Origin: Anarhynchus alexandrinus
Taxonomy: Eukaryota > Chordata > Aves > Charadriiformes > Charadriidae
Direction: 5' to 3'
NCBI GenBank assembly: GCA_008711295.1
Contig: VUYV01000229.1
Span: 1,034,738-1,098,737 of the forward strand
DNA: 64,000 nucleotides
The translations under genes were made by a program, and so were the position numbers. Every line of letters begins with the position of its first letter. Within the stretch, counting starts at the first letter, position 1. The notes beneath the pieces are model-generated. The model saw only the letters and a list, made by a program, of their open reading frames with translations, did no database searches and had not been told where the DNA came from. This document shows, piece after piece, positions 13,300 through 25,523 of the stretch.

Positions 13300-14260
13300 A
13301 TAAAACCAACAACACTGAGTGAGACCAAAGACCCTTCTAGCGCGATATTCTGTCTCTAGTACTGCCAATAAGTGCATAAGTAGGGAAGAGTATAAAAACA
13401 GGACAAGTATAAATGATATTTCCCCTCATATTCACCCAGGCCCCACTTGTTTTCAACTTAGGGACTTCCTGAACCAGATATGATATCTGTGTGTTCTTCA
13501 GTGAATTTCTTCTCCATGAACTTGCTGCCCAGTCTCCCCTTAGACCAATACAAAATTTTAGTATCCATCATTCTTTGGCAAGATCAACTACCCACTACAT
13601 GAAATCCATGTCTTTTTATTTGTTTTGAATCTGGCTCTTACTACCTTTATTTGATTTCCCCTGGCTCTTGGACAAGATACTGTGAAAACAATGTGAACAA
13701 CTGAGCCTTATCTGCACCTTCTATGACTTTAAAGACTACTATCATAGCCTCCATCACTCCTCTCTTTCCAGACTGAAAGATCCTCATTTATTTAATCATT
13801 CCTAATACAGAAATTCTTCCACACTTTGCTTATCTTTTTAGACCTTCCATGGAGCCCTTTTCAGTTCTCTTGCAGCTTTCTGGAGACTCGGGGAGCCTGT
13901 GGGGGTGGCAAAAACTTCTCATTGTCTAGGTGCAAGCAGATCATGGATTTTTACATAATACTGTAATTATATTCTCCATTTGTTATTTTTCCTTTTCTAA
14001 TGATATCTAACATTTGATTTGCCTTATAAACATTATTGAACACTGAACTGACACCCTCAGAGACTTAGCTACTGTAACTGGAATACCCTACTCCAGAACA
14101 TTCAGGATAAGATCAGAAGACATCATCATAGGTATATGAAATTAGGATATTTTTTTTCCTCATGTGCATAACCTGACATTTAGCTATATTGAATTTATCT
14201 GCTATTTAGTCTGCAGTCACTCACCGTATCTGTTTTTCGTTTGCCAAGCAAAACAAGGCG
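13300..14260 (-). mobile_element. ancient CR1-type LINE fragment, 3' half, antisense
   Basis: By eye this stretch follows the reverse complement of the 3' part of an old CR1-lineage LINE common in turtles, crocodilians and birds. Key matches are the 3'-end block at 13320-13360 (GACCAAAG, then CTTCTAGC and TCTGTCTCTAG), the block at 13764-13800 (TTCCAGACTGAAAGATCCTC, then TTTAATCATTCCT), and the block at 14161-14220 (ATGTGCATAACCTGACATTT, then TTGAATTTATCTGC). In sense, that is minus-strand, reading these are the C-terminal reverse-transcriptase region and the 3' untranslated end. No long frame survives, so it is dead. Decay suggests an insertion predating the modern bird lineages. Limits are approximate. 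Confidence 0.85.
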
Positions 14261-17200
14261 TATTATCTGTGCATACTATCAGGACCCTCTAGATACATTT
14301 TTCAAAATGGGCTCAGTTTGTTCCATCTACACCGGATGACAGAAATTGCTCCTACATGTGTTCAGGTATTTGGCCCTTCTGTCCAAAGAGGACGCAGCAG
14401 GAATTTATTACAGTTTATTTCATAAAAGTAATATCCTTATGGAGGGCTCCACTGTACTATATCCCCACTTCTCATGCTTCTGAGTACGTCTAAGTAAAGC
14501 TGCTCAGAAAAATCTCATAGGTGTTTTTAATTGAATAGTGAAATAAAGACACTTTGCAGAAACAGTTCTATTTCTGAACATTCAGGAAAATTCAGGCAAA
14601 ATTCTAGTGGCCTCTTGCCTGTCCACAAACTCCAAAGATCAGTCTTGGTTTTTGCTACTAGCTTATAGTGCTGGTCCCTCCCAGGTCAGCAGGATTATGA
14701 CATTCCCTAGGGCTTCCAGGTTGCAGTCTCTCTTCAACCAGCTACCAGCTAGAGAGGTCTTCCAGCAGCCAGCTTGGCTGCTATGGAGCCAAGGGTATTG
14801 GAAACTCTGGCAACTGAAGGACAAAGCTGACAATTCTTTTCAGGTTTTTTTTTTTTTACTTTAAGAAATGGTTTTAACAGGCTGATCAGTTGTGCTGCTG
14901 TTATTTATTAGTGGACAAACACTACTAACAAGAATTGTGTTACTTTCTGCCTGCAGATACAGGGAGTTGCCAAGGCTTTGCTCCAGAGCACCTATTTCCT
15001 CTCTTAAAAAAAGCTTGATTGTCTTTGAAAAATAACTTAGGATTTTTACTGAATATAAATATTTTGGTTGTGGGTTGACTTTTTTCTAATTTTGCTCCCA
15101 ATTGGAGAGGAAAAATAGGAAAGGAAAACTTGAAAAAACTTTTGCACTGAAAAGCAAGGAAAGAAGTTTGTTTATATTCCTGCTATCTTCACATGATATT
15201 TTTCTTCAATTTCACTGATGTTAATTTTAAAGATGTACATTATTTAATAAATCACATATAGAGGAGGATATCTAAACCCAAATCCATTAAGTTGTCAACG
15301 GACAGAATAAAGACCTCAGATTTATTTCCACAGGGCAATAACTTATTTGTATGTTCATGCTGGTAACTCTTTCTTCAGAGGAAAAAGTTTAGTATCCATA
15401 TACACCTTTCAATTCTCTAATGAATTCTTTCATTGCCATATAAAGAATTTTACACTTGAATAATCAGCTGCTTGATGGCTTCCCATAAAAAAAAAATAAT
15501 TAAATCAACAATGCAAACATGGTTTAGATTCCCATAAGAAGAGAACCTAAAAAAAACACACAGAAAAACATCACAAAGTCAAATATTTCTAGAGCATATT
15601 TTAATTTAAAACTGCCTAGCATATTTGTTGCCCAAAATCTTCAGCTATCTCGGAATTTTAAAACATCTTTCTTCAGAGCAGCATCTACTTTTTGTTAGTA
15701 TTTAAAAATATTCAAAAGTATCTACTCCTATGGGTGAGAACCTCAAGCAGAAAAACCCAGACTATTAAGCTTTCTTATGATTCCCATACAGATCTTTTCT
15801 CATAGATCTGCCATATCTTGCTACTCTAATTCATGGAGATGATCTTTACTCCCACTGATTTAAAAGGGCAACTGGAATGATGAAGGGTTGCAGTATAGTC
15901 TATTGCATTTCAAATTTCAGATCCAAAAAAAAAAGCCAAAACTTTTTGGCAGCATCATTAAAGTATCTGTTCTTCTTAAAATAGAAAAGAACGAATACGC
16001 TTCAGCTAATCTTTTACTACACAAATCAGTAATTGCAAAGATCATATAATTGTTCTTTTAGTACAGGAAATAATCTCAAAAGTTTTATAATAGAACAAAT
16101 CCTGTGTGTTTTTTTTAGAAGACACAAAATATAATCATTTTAACCAACAGATTAAACTGCCTTTCTCCTTCCATTATATAAATCCTACACCAGATTAGAA
16201 GAGAGAGTCATATCTTTGTCTCCATTATGACCTGAAATGAAACAGTTTTTCTACTATATTGACAGAAATCTTCATCTCCAGGGGCCTGCATTTGCTCTTA
16301 CTGAAGTTAATGCAAAAAATCTAATTGGTTTCAATGACAGCAGGATATAGTCTGAGGATCCATTCATGGGCCTTTCTGAAGGAAACACAAGGAAAACATT
16401 CGTGACCATTATCCCCTCCCTATGACCATTTATCCTTTCCTTTTTGCCCCATATTTCAAAATTTTAATAGTTAGACCTCGTCACTGGGGCTAGAAAGAAA
16501 CTGTCATGTGGGAAACCTGTTCCTTGGGCACGTATGAATGACTTTAAACTGCCAGCTCTCAGACTGCTGGCTGGCTAGATTCCTGCTTTGTTCCACAATT
16601 TCAGGTTATATGTTGGATATTGTTCATTTTTTTGAAAGATGTACAGAATTACATGTTTTATGTATTAAAAATATAACTATTTTTTTAATACATGAGCCTG
16701 AAAATGCAAACTATTAGATTAACTGGGTTACATTTCCACAGAAGGAAGTACTGAAAGGAAAATTCATAAGACCAAGGCATACTCCCAGTATACTGAACTC
16801 AACTCTGTTACAGCATTCTCTATTATTCCATCACACAAATAATTCTGCATATCTCCAACCTTTCCAATAGGTACCTATGGAAGACTGTACAGCCATCCAC
16901 ACTTCCACTGAAAATAAACAAAAGAAAGAGGATTTATCACTGCCTTTCTAAAAACTAGTTTTGCAAAATCAGGGTCAAATTGTAGGTGCTTGCCTTTGTT
17001 GAAGCTGCAGACATTTAGTAATTCTCACATTCTTAAAGAGCCAATTCTAGATGTCGTCTAAAATTCTGTGGGAATTTCTAAGGCACATGCAACACAAATT
17101 TGATTCCTAATTTTATTTAATAGCATTCAGACTTATGGCAATTTAAAGCCAAAGAGGAAAATAAAAGCTTCAGTTGTGATGTCCCAATAGTAAACATTTT

Positions 17201-20200
17201 TGCAAATACATGCGTCTAGGTCTCCCTGCATGCTGAGCTCTTATTCTGAAAATGAGTACCACAGGCCAGGACAAAGCCAGAGCAAGGACAAGAGTATGCA
17301 TGGAAACAAGGGAGGGAGAAACCTGGAAAAGGCAAAAATGTTTTCAGCAAAAAGAATTCCATATAAAAATATCCTGCTTCTATTTTAATTTTTTCCCCTA
17401 GGGATGCTTTTCATTTTGCTGGTTTTTTTCAATATACTTGAAATAATGCAGAAAGCATCAGTGAAAATTTATGAAGGAATTTAGTGAAGAAAATCAGAAG
17501 GAAAGAACAGTGGCACATGTCCAGACAGGAATGGGAAAGCTCAGCTACTATTCCCAAACAGAACAACAGAAAAGGTCAGAATTCACACTGCTCACATTAA
17601 TATTGCAAATCCACATCTTCTGAAATGGGAAAAAAATTGAAATTAATTCATTGTTTGCTGATTTCCATTTCCTCTAATCTTCTCAGCAATCAAATCTAAA
17701 ACTAGTACAAGGTGACTATCTCAAGTATCTTTCTAAAAGAAACTAACTGCAGAAAAGGATTTTCTGATTACTTTGTTCACTCAAACCAACTGTTTCCACA
17801 CTGCTAGAAAAAGTATTTTCATAAGTAGACCCCAGTTGCAATCTAGTCACATACTACTAATACGCAGCTCTTTTCTGAGGCATATTATTTACATTATGGA
17901 TTTATTATTGTCTTCTGTTATGTTGACACAAAATAATCTTTCATCTCCTTCTATGTTAAAGGAGTGCAAGCGTCCTTTGCTCAGTAAATAATTCAAAGAC
18001 ATAAATATTTTAAGAACAATAAGCAGTATATTTTGGAGCAGTGGAAGAGAAGTGAAATTTGTTATTTGTAGCTGGGATCTTGATTGCAGCAGCATAATTG
18101 TTTTTCAGTTTTCATTATCCCACAGTGAACCAAATTTCTTCCTTTACTTTCAGACACTGAATATTTCGTTTCATCTGCAACAATAATTTTTATGAAAAAA
18201 AATAGAAGCATTCAACCATGAACTTCCAATGCTTTCAAAATTCCCGTGCTGAATAAAAGGAAATTTACTTATAACAATTTGTTTGTCCTGCATACATCTT
18301 TTTTAAGTATGGTATAATAATCTTTTTCATAAATATTGTGTTTATGGGTTAGTGGATACAACGTCACAGAGTACTTGAATATAACTAACTAGTGAGAAAT
18401 TTTCAGTCAAAAGGAGTTGGGGTTTTTTTATCAGACTGAAATAACAAAGAAGAAAATTTCTTATTCTTTTTATATTCACATAGAAACAGTAGTTGAAATG
18501 ATAAATCAAAACTGACCTACAGTCAAAAGTAATAGAATTTTAGAAAGCTAAATAATGTGCAGACACAGCAAAAATTCATTTAGGAATCAGTTATTGATAG
18601 TTATTTTCCTATGATCTGAAGCTGGCCCTCAGATCTGCAATGCAGATCTCCAAAATCTGGAATAAGCCAGGCTATAAGGCCTGGCAGGAGCTCTACGTTA
18701 ATATTGCCAATCTATTCGTATGTCATCTTCTTTCCCCTAAAAGATTTGCACAACATTTGTGTATCCCTTTCTCTTCTCAGTGTTGGATAGGCCTACTCTA
18801 AAACACGTGAAAGAAGCAAACCTCGAGCCTCTATGTAGCAGTGAATTTAAGGCACAGTTGATCTGTTATTAGTTTTGAAATACAAAGCATGAAAAGTTTC
18901 AGAAAAAGATATAAAGCTATACATTGCTTCGGTTCATTGCTTACAGAACAAACAATAACCCATCTCTGAGCAGTCAACCCCTGTCGCTCCCTCTCTCTCT
19001 GTATAAGGATATTTTATAATGGAGCATTTGGCTGCAGTTCTTCAACATGGCTTTGACAGTTGCAAACCTCACTGCTACAGACAAGTGGTTAAACCTCCAG
19101 AAATTTACAACTTCAATTTCAAACGTGCTTCCAAAACACAGGCAATGCAAAATCCAGAGAAAAATCTCTATTCGATCAGATGGTTTCTATAAAGATGTTT
19201 TCAAGTATACTTGTGTTATTATTTTTTTTTTAGCCGTTTATGCACATATTGAAAAAGGAAGCATGCCCCATGTTCAGTAATTTATAAGTGGGGACCCCAT
19301 CCAACCCCTTTCATCACACTACACTGCATGATAAATACAGGACATGGAATTCAGAGAACAGGTGAAAAAGAAACATTTTAAGGAGGTGAGATGATGAGGA
19401 GTGAGGAAGCTAGGGACTGACTTCACTCATTTTCTCTTACAAAGTGACAAATCCTTTGGAAATCTTTGTCCATTTAAAACAAGGAGATTTTATAAGTTTC
19501 GGTTTAAGTCCCTTTCTCATCCTGTTGTGCCTTTCCTTACCGTTCTCCTGAATGTGGCTTGTTATGCTTTGTTTTTTTCCCCTTCATGTTTGTTTTAGAA
19601 TCTGAGAGTTATATAAAAAACTGTCTGAAGTCCAGTAGAAGTTTAGTAGCTGCCCCTGTGACCTTGATAAAGATCAAGGATAGACTTGACATAAAACTGC
19701 TAAAAGGCAGTAGCAACAGAAATTGGAAATATCCCATTAGAAAGGACAGGAGAAATAACCCCTTCAATCCTCAGAAATATCAGAGATAAAACTGATGCTT
19801 TTTATGTTTTACAGTAGGTAAATGTAACTATTTTAGTAGCGCAACTACCTTTTCAAACATATTTCTAACCCTACAAGAAAGCAGATTGTAAACTGGTGAA
19901 CAGATTCATCAGCTGGTAAAAAGAAATTAAATTATTGATGTGAGCATTTATTTAACTATCTAGTGCACATTTTCTCATAGGCATTTAAGCATGCTGTGTT
20001 TTCAAATCCAGACCAAAGTATTGGAAAATACCTAACCAGTATTCTTCCAGCTCCAAGATGTCTAAGGCAAGACAGATCTTTTCCCCTCATACAGCACCTT
20101 TACAAGCCTTTACCTTGGTAGCTCCAAGAACATCTGGAGATGATTGTACCTGGAAAAATGCAGGACCAGGTGCTTTTAAATTTTGACCAAGTTTCAAACT

Positions 20201-20713
20201 TAACTCTCTCTCCCGGTTAGTTTACCATCTCTACCTTGTCATTTTGGGACAGACATAGTATCTCAGATGAATTTTATTACAACCAGAGTGACCAGTGAGG
20301 GCCATTACATGTATAACAGTGAAATATTTGAAAAAAATGTTACTGGGGGAACTTTAAGAAATTATCAGTATAACCATGGATTTTGTTTAGATTATTTTAT
20401 GAGGAAAAAACATGATAACAAGACATCCTAATTGACTGTATCCCATGGACTTTAAAAGTGTCAGAGCAATTTAGCCTTTAAAGCACTACATAAAATATTT
20501 TATCACATCTCTGCCTCAGTAACTTTAATAAACTACACAGCCTTCAGGGACCAGGCTCCTTATAAATTAACTGCCTTCAACTTGCTGCACAAGGGTCTTT
20601 ATCTCTTGTCAGCTTAATTATGTGTTTAATTTTATTTTTAACATTTTTTAAAATGACCCACACCACGAGAAGCCTAGATTGTTTAATTAAACAAGTGAAT
20701 ATGGTTATATCTA
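14261..20713. other. unique noncoding DNA
   Basis: A long gene-free stretch with no recognised transposon beyond the first few bases, where the CR1 relic may tail off. Open frames are at most about 85 codons and unconvincing. An AT-only inverted repeat lies at 16660-16693. A run of 13 or so T lies near 14845. Nothing supports an exon or RNA gene. Confidence 0.55.
16660..16693. repeat. AT-rich inverted repeat
   Basis: TATGTATTAAAAATA is followed after a few bases by TATTTTTTTAATACATGA. The arms pair over about 12-14 bases with one or two extra Ts. It could form a hairpin or cruciform. No known RNA or transposon end was recognised. Confidence 0.6.
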
Positions 20714-20960
20714 GCACGATCAAAGCACTAATTTGTCATACTAATGTTTTATATGGAGCTGATAGTTCCATTGTAGTGCTAATACACTAGTTTAGTCTAA
20801 AGTTTATCAGCTCACCTTTCCAGCAATAATTTAAATTTTAACTTTGTTCCACCGCCCTCTTACAACTAATTGGCTGTAGCTTTTCCCCAGTGTCTCGACA
20901 GAAGCTAGACTCTAATAAGTTATTAAGCAATTACTAATGCATTCTTGCTTATGCATGTGT
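20714..20960 (+). repeat. diverged duplicated unit, copy A
   Basis: The core at 20759-20935 (177 bp) is collinear with copy B at 23030-23205 (176 bp). Both begin CTGATAGTTCCATTGT and end with CTAATAAGTTATTA, then CAATTACT. The first 36 bases differ at 4 positions and the last 26 at about 4. The middle is weaker, with blocks such as ACTTTGTT, CTCT and TTTTCCC in the same order. Similarity seems to extend upstream to a GCACGATC/GCAAGATC block and about 25 bp downstream. No known transposon was recognised and there is no coding frame in common. It may be an old unnamed interspersed repeat or a locally duplicated regulatory element. Confidence 0.7.
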
Positions 20961-22976
20961 GTTCCAAATTTACACTCTACTACAGAAGAGCTCAAACGAG
21001 TGTCTGGGTAGCAGAACACAGCTGCACAAGACTTTGTCTTCGGCAGCACAATTTCTATTTTAAAGATGGGACTAAAACAAAAAAAGCAGTAGGTGTTACA
21101 GATCTGCAGCAAAACCTAGAAGGAAGAGCTATCCAAGGCTTGAGGTGCTCAAGAACAGCATCACCACTACCCAACACATGGGGTGAAAGACATTGACTAC
21201 CAACACTGAACGCAGAGGGAAGGGGAGAGGCCCAAACCCCAGGAGCCGGGCTCGGAGCTCTGAGTTGCGCAGCATCAGCCTCCTGTGCTGGCATTCCTTC
21301 CTGTGATCCCCAAACAAGCCCTTTCTCACACAAAATTCATCAAAAGGAAAGGCACTGCAGATACAGCATTCACACTCAGGACAACGCAAGAGGTGCTTCC
21401 AAACCCCACCTGCCCAATGAGACCTCAACCCACACCTCAAAGTACATTCGCCGCTTATGCTACAGGGTAATGTAACAGGGAGAAGGGACTCTTTCCGTTC
21501 TTTCTGTTGATTTAGTTGCAAGAAGGGGGAGGAAAGGAAAGGGAAAGAAAGTTTCTCAGCGCTAATGCTTGGGACAACGCTCCCCTACGATGGTGGTCTG
21601 TATCCTACTGTGTGCTCCCAAAGACTGTTTTGCATTTTACACTGAAACGTCATTAAATCAGAACAAAATCATTGGAAACTAGGGCATCCTAATGCCTATT
21701 CCAAAATAACCTCTAAATCAGAGACCTCATTCAGGAATGAGATCTTGAATCCTTTTGGATAAAAATGGGAACTGAAGGCAGGTCTGCCACACTCAGGGGA
21801 AGTGCTCCAAACGCTAAACTACTGCACAGCAGCAGTGCGGAAGGAAGAACAGCAACAGCACAGTAGTTTCAGGGGTGGAAACGGATATTTAGTACCCAAA
21901 TTCAGTATGGCTTCTCATATGCAAGGTTACAATGAAAGGATAACACACTCCTGGGGCACTGAGTTACATACTAGCCCTTACCTTGAGCTGAATTTAAGTT
22001 ACCAACTCGCCTCACTTTTCAAAAGGCAAGGAAGTAAGTAAGGGAGCTAATGGGATTTCGAGAAGAGACCCAGGATCAAGGTGGCTGGGAGCTGGTAAGA
22101 AGGTACAACGGTGATGACACCCTGTGGATGGGCCTGTCTGTCTGGAAGTAGTATCTCTCTTTGGGAGCTCTCCATATTCCCACTTTCCCCTTAGTATCAA
22201 GCCTTTTTCATTGTAGAATTATTAGTAATTTGGCCTCATGATTTTTCAGCCAATATTGTGATCTTTTTGATGACTCATGACCTGTGCACACCAGGACTAG
22301 CGATAGCAGTATGGTGCATTTTCCTGCTTTAATATTAATATACCCTATTTCTCCCTTGCAGGACACTCCTTAGAAGTCATAGTAGTGTAAAATGGTACAG
22401 GAAATCAGTTGGTTCACAAATACTGAGGGCCTGCAACAACCTTCCTTGGCCAGTCACGTAACAGAGTCCACATAAGCCATGGCAGCATGGATATGTCTGC
22501 TAATATGATGAAGCGGTAAGCCCAAACCGTTTCCCCACTAGGCCATGCAGTCTATCTGGTCAACAGGCTCACCGTGTCTAGAAAGCAGAGCAGTGAGAGT
22601 GGCTAACGGTGACAAAATCCCCCATGCCCCAGAAATGCTAATTATCACAATGGCTACTTTGTACCAGTGCTTTTTCTAAATATGGATTTGAAACTCATGG
22701 CAGTGGAAGTCAAATGTATATTTTTTGAAGCCTTCAGTGCAAGCATGACACTGGGCAGTAGATGGGAACAGTGTATAGTGACGCAACTTTGATTGATGAT
22801 GGCTGCACTGTGCATATGATATGCACAGGAACTTCAGAAAGTGATAGAAAGCACCTGGAAAAAGTCCACTTTGAAGGTCAAAGCTGACAGAACCTTTATA
22901 TACGTGGGAAGATGCCAGTGGAACAGCAATAACTTTTAAGAAAGCTACAAGAAGTAAAAAGCTGAAAAGTACAATT
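20961..22976. other. spacer between the two duplicated units, noncoding
   Basis: About 2 kb of unique sequence, GC-richer between 21.1 and 21.5 kb. The frames at 21055-21521 overlap on both strands and resemble no known protein. There is no reverse transcriptase, transposase or primer-binding site, so reading the flanking copies as LTRs of one element is not supported. Confidence 0.55.
22808..22828. repeat. perfect inverted repeat, 10-bp arms with 1-base centre
   Basis: CTGTGCATAT at 22808-22817 and ATATGCACAG at 22819-22828 are exact reverse complements around a single G. The arms contain ATGCATAT-like sequence resembling POU/octamer-type sites. It lies about 150-200 bp upstream of duplicated copy B. 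Protein binding is inference only. Confidence 0.85.
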
Positions 22977-23230
22977 GCAAGATCTTGCGGAATTTATGGC
23001 TTGCCTGGTTAATATGTCTGTCTGGCTGACTGATAGTTCCATTGTGGTAATAATACAATAGTTTAAAGTGAAGTTCAATTGCCCATCGTTCTAGACAAAA
23101 TGTAGAATTTCCACTTTGTTTTACAGTGCCTCTCAGACCAACAACAAATGACTGCCAGTTTTCCCAAATGCATTGCAAATGCTAATAAGTTATTAGCCAA
23201 TTACTGTTTGCCACATGCGTCCAGACATAT
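22977..23230 (+). repeat. diverged duplicated unit, copy B
   Basis: This is the partner of copy A at 20714-20960. The core 23030-23205 is nearly the same length as the A core (176 against 177 bp) and in the same orientation, with starts about 2.27 kb apart. Overall identity by hand alignment is roughly 65-70%, highest at both ends. The 3' end carries AATAAGTTATTAGCCAATTA, a near-palindromic AT-rich stretch containing homeodomain-like TTATTA and AATTA cores. Conservation of both ends with a weaker centre fits either an old mobile repeat or two related regulatory modules. Confidence 0.7.
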
Positions 23231-25477
23231 CAGCTAGTACGTGAAATTTCAAGACATGCTTAATGGGAAAGTTTGAGAAGCATTTTAGATAGAATGCTTG
23301 TTTATATAAAACCCGGATTTTAGTATTTGCTTGCATATGTTTTTTCGAAGCCCTTTGTTTTTCAGAGTTTCATTTGTTCCTCCGCTTCTGTCTTAATTTG
23401 AAGCCATTATGTTTTACTCATCACTCTCCATAGAAATTAATTATGTTATCAATGAAGAATGATGAGTTCAAGGCAGAAACAGAGAACAACCATTTCATCT
23501 TTTCAAGATTCAAATATCAAAATCTTGGTTTAGTATAAGCAAACTGTGATAGGTACATATTGCAGGGGTAAAAGCACTGAACAGGCAATGGACTGAACTA
23601 TCAAATGAAAGAAAATAATTTATTTAAAACGTGCTATGCTAGTTTCTCCCTAGCTGCAAAACTGGCTGAATAAAAGGGATGATTGACAGCAACTTCTTTT
23701 CAAGCTTCTTGGGTCTTTACCCATTAAGAGCGGTTTTCAGTTGTTGAAATTATGATGAAGTTTAACAATTTAAGGCAAAACTTCCCCACCATGGATGTTC
23801 AAGACTCTGAGATGCTCCGTTGACTGCTGTATGGATTCTGGCCAGATCACAAACTGTCATAAAAATCACAATTTGCTCATCTCTGTACAAGTTTGTTAAA
23901 ACCTCAGCTAAACTTCCCACAGATTCATGTTGCAGAGTCATTATGCTTTCCACTTTGGTTCAGTTGCTGATCAGGAAAATAAGCCACAAGCTTTTCCTCC
24001 CATGTTCCTGATTTCTCTCTTCCTGATTATGAAGCCCTGTGGAGGAGGAAACCTTTTGAAGGCAGAAGACAAGAGCTAGACTGAAGGAATTAAAGGAAAG
24101 AAGGAAAAAAGGGAAACAGACCAACTGGCCAAGGGACAGTCTAAAGTCAGAGATTGTCTCTAATGGCCTGTCCACTCCACTGTGAAACAGAGCAGAAGCT
24201 CTGTTTTCAAACCAAAACCTGGGTTTGCAGCTGGATACCAGAATGGCTTAGCAATTTAAGCCTCTGCATACCTTTGTCAGAGATGGGTATTCAGATACCC
24301 CACAATCCCTGGCTCAGAAGTGCCGTGCTGCCAGCCAAATGAAAGTGCCTCTGATCTGCTTATGAGCCATATACAAATCAAAAGTCTGGTTTTATGCCTG
24401 TATGCAACAGACTCTTCAAATAAAGATTGTCCAACATCCTTAACCCAGACTATTTACTTGGAGGTGATTGTGCTACCTTAATAGGGTTCTGGTTTTATAG
24501 ATAGATGTGTAGTTATATTTTTATATATACAGTCCATTAGACTAAATAACTATTCCGTATCTATCAGGTAGGGGTGAAGCAATCCTCACCTACTGCAGCT
24601 GGTAAAAAATGGCATATTATAAATTACATTTGCTTTTATAAATCAGAAGAATCAGTTTCCCACTCCACCTGCTAAGAACATCATTACTTCAGGTAATGTG
24701 GTACACTACTTTTACTTATAGTGGTGGAATGGATTTCTTATGCAACAGTTAGAAGCTTTCAGAAGTTAAGTGTGTCATCAGATATTTTACTTAAATTGAG
24801 AACTCCATTCTAGTTCAGTACCAGTGAAATGTCCATTTTATTTCTCCTATGCCTTTCTCATTTGCTGAAAGCTTGGGGAACAGCACACCTTAGGTTAATC
24901 CTAATGTTTTAATTAGTTCAAAGCTGACAGCTATTTGTACTTTCTGTAACAAATTTTAGAGTCACTGGAAAGTAGATTAGTCTGCAATTTAGGAAAGCTT
25001 GCTCATATGTTTCCCTTCTCTGTGAAAGACAGGCACACTCACGAGATTAAGCTCTAGCCTGGCGGAGAACCTGTTTTTCCTACCACATATTTGCTTCTGA
25101 TGTCATAAATCCTGACTTAGCTGGCCTGCTGGTGGCAAGTAGTTAACATGACACAGACTCATTTGCAGGTAGAATACTCAGAGAAGTGGTCCCATACTTG
25201 GAGATACTCGCTGGCTGATGAACTGATTTGGTCTTTCTCACTTCTTTTTTGTCATACGTGTGCTGCTCCAATACAACTGCCTATGGAGGTCACCGTGTTT
25301 GCAAGCAAATGAAGTTGGTTTCCCCATCTTTCATACCTCTGGCTAGTCTGCCTTCCATACGTATTTCTAGAAGACCTGTATTGGCAGTGATCTTGTTCAT
25401 CTCAGGCTACAGTATGTCACTTATGGTAGAAAGAAAACTAGCGTGCTCACAGGTAAGGTCTTATTGGAAGAAGTTTT

Positions 25478-25523
25478 TTGTTGGTTTGGGTGGGGTTTTT
25501 TTGGGTTTTGTTTTTTTTTTTTT
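25478..25523 (+). repeat. T/G-rich low-complexity tract
   Basis: A run of T with GGG and GG interruptions that ends in an uninterrupted run of 13 T at 25511-25523. Confidence 0.75.

Noticed and set aside
18121..18132. CACAGTGAACCA, resembling miR-128
   Set aside because: Only the first 10 bases agree, the 3' half differs and no hairpin is visible.
21038..21050. CTTCGGCAGCACA, identical to the start of U6 snRNA
   Set aside because: Only 13 bases match. The sequence on both sides departs from U6 at once and lacks the internal U6 blocks and a terminal T run at the right place.
20759..23205. Reading the duplicated pair as LTRs of one retroelement
   Set aside because: The interior shows no gag/pol-like frame, primer-binding site or polypurine tract. 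The copies lack TG...CA ends and are too diverged for paired LTRs with an intact spacer.
24900..25070. Possible antisense CR1 reverse-transcriptase remnant
   Set aside because: A few words (GTCTGCAATTTAGG, TTTCCCTTCTCTGTGAAAGA) fall in plausible order, but spacing and flanks do not hold. Too weak to call by eye.
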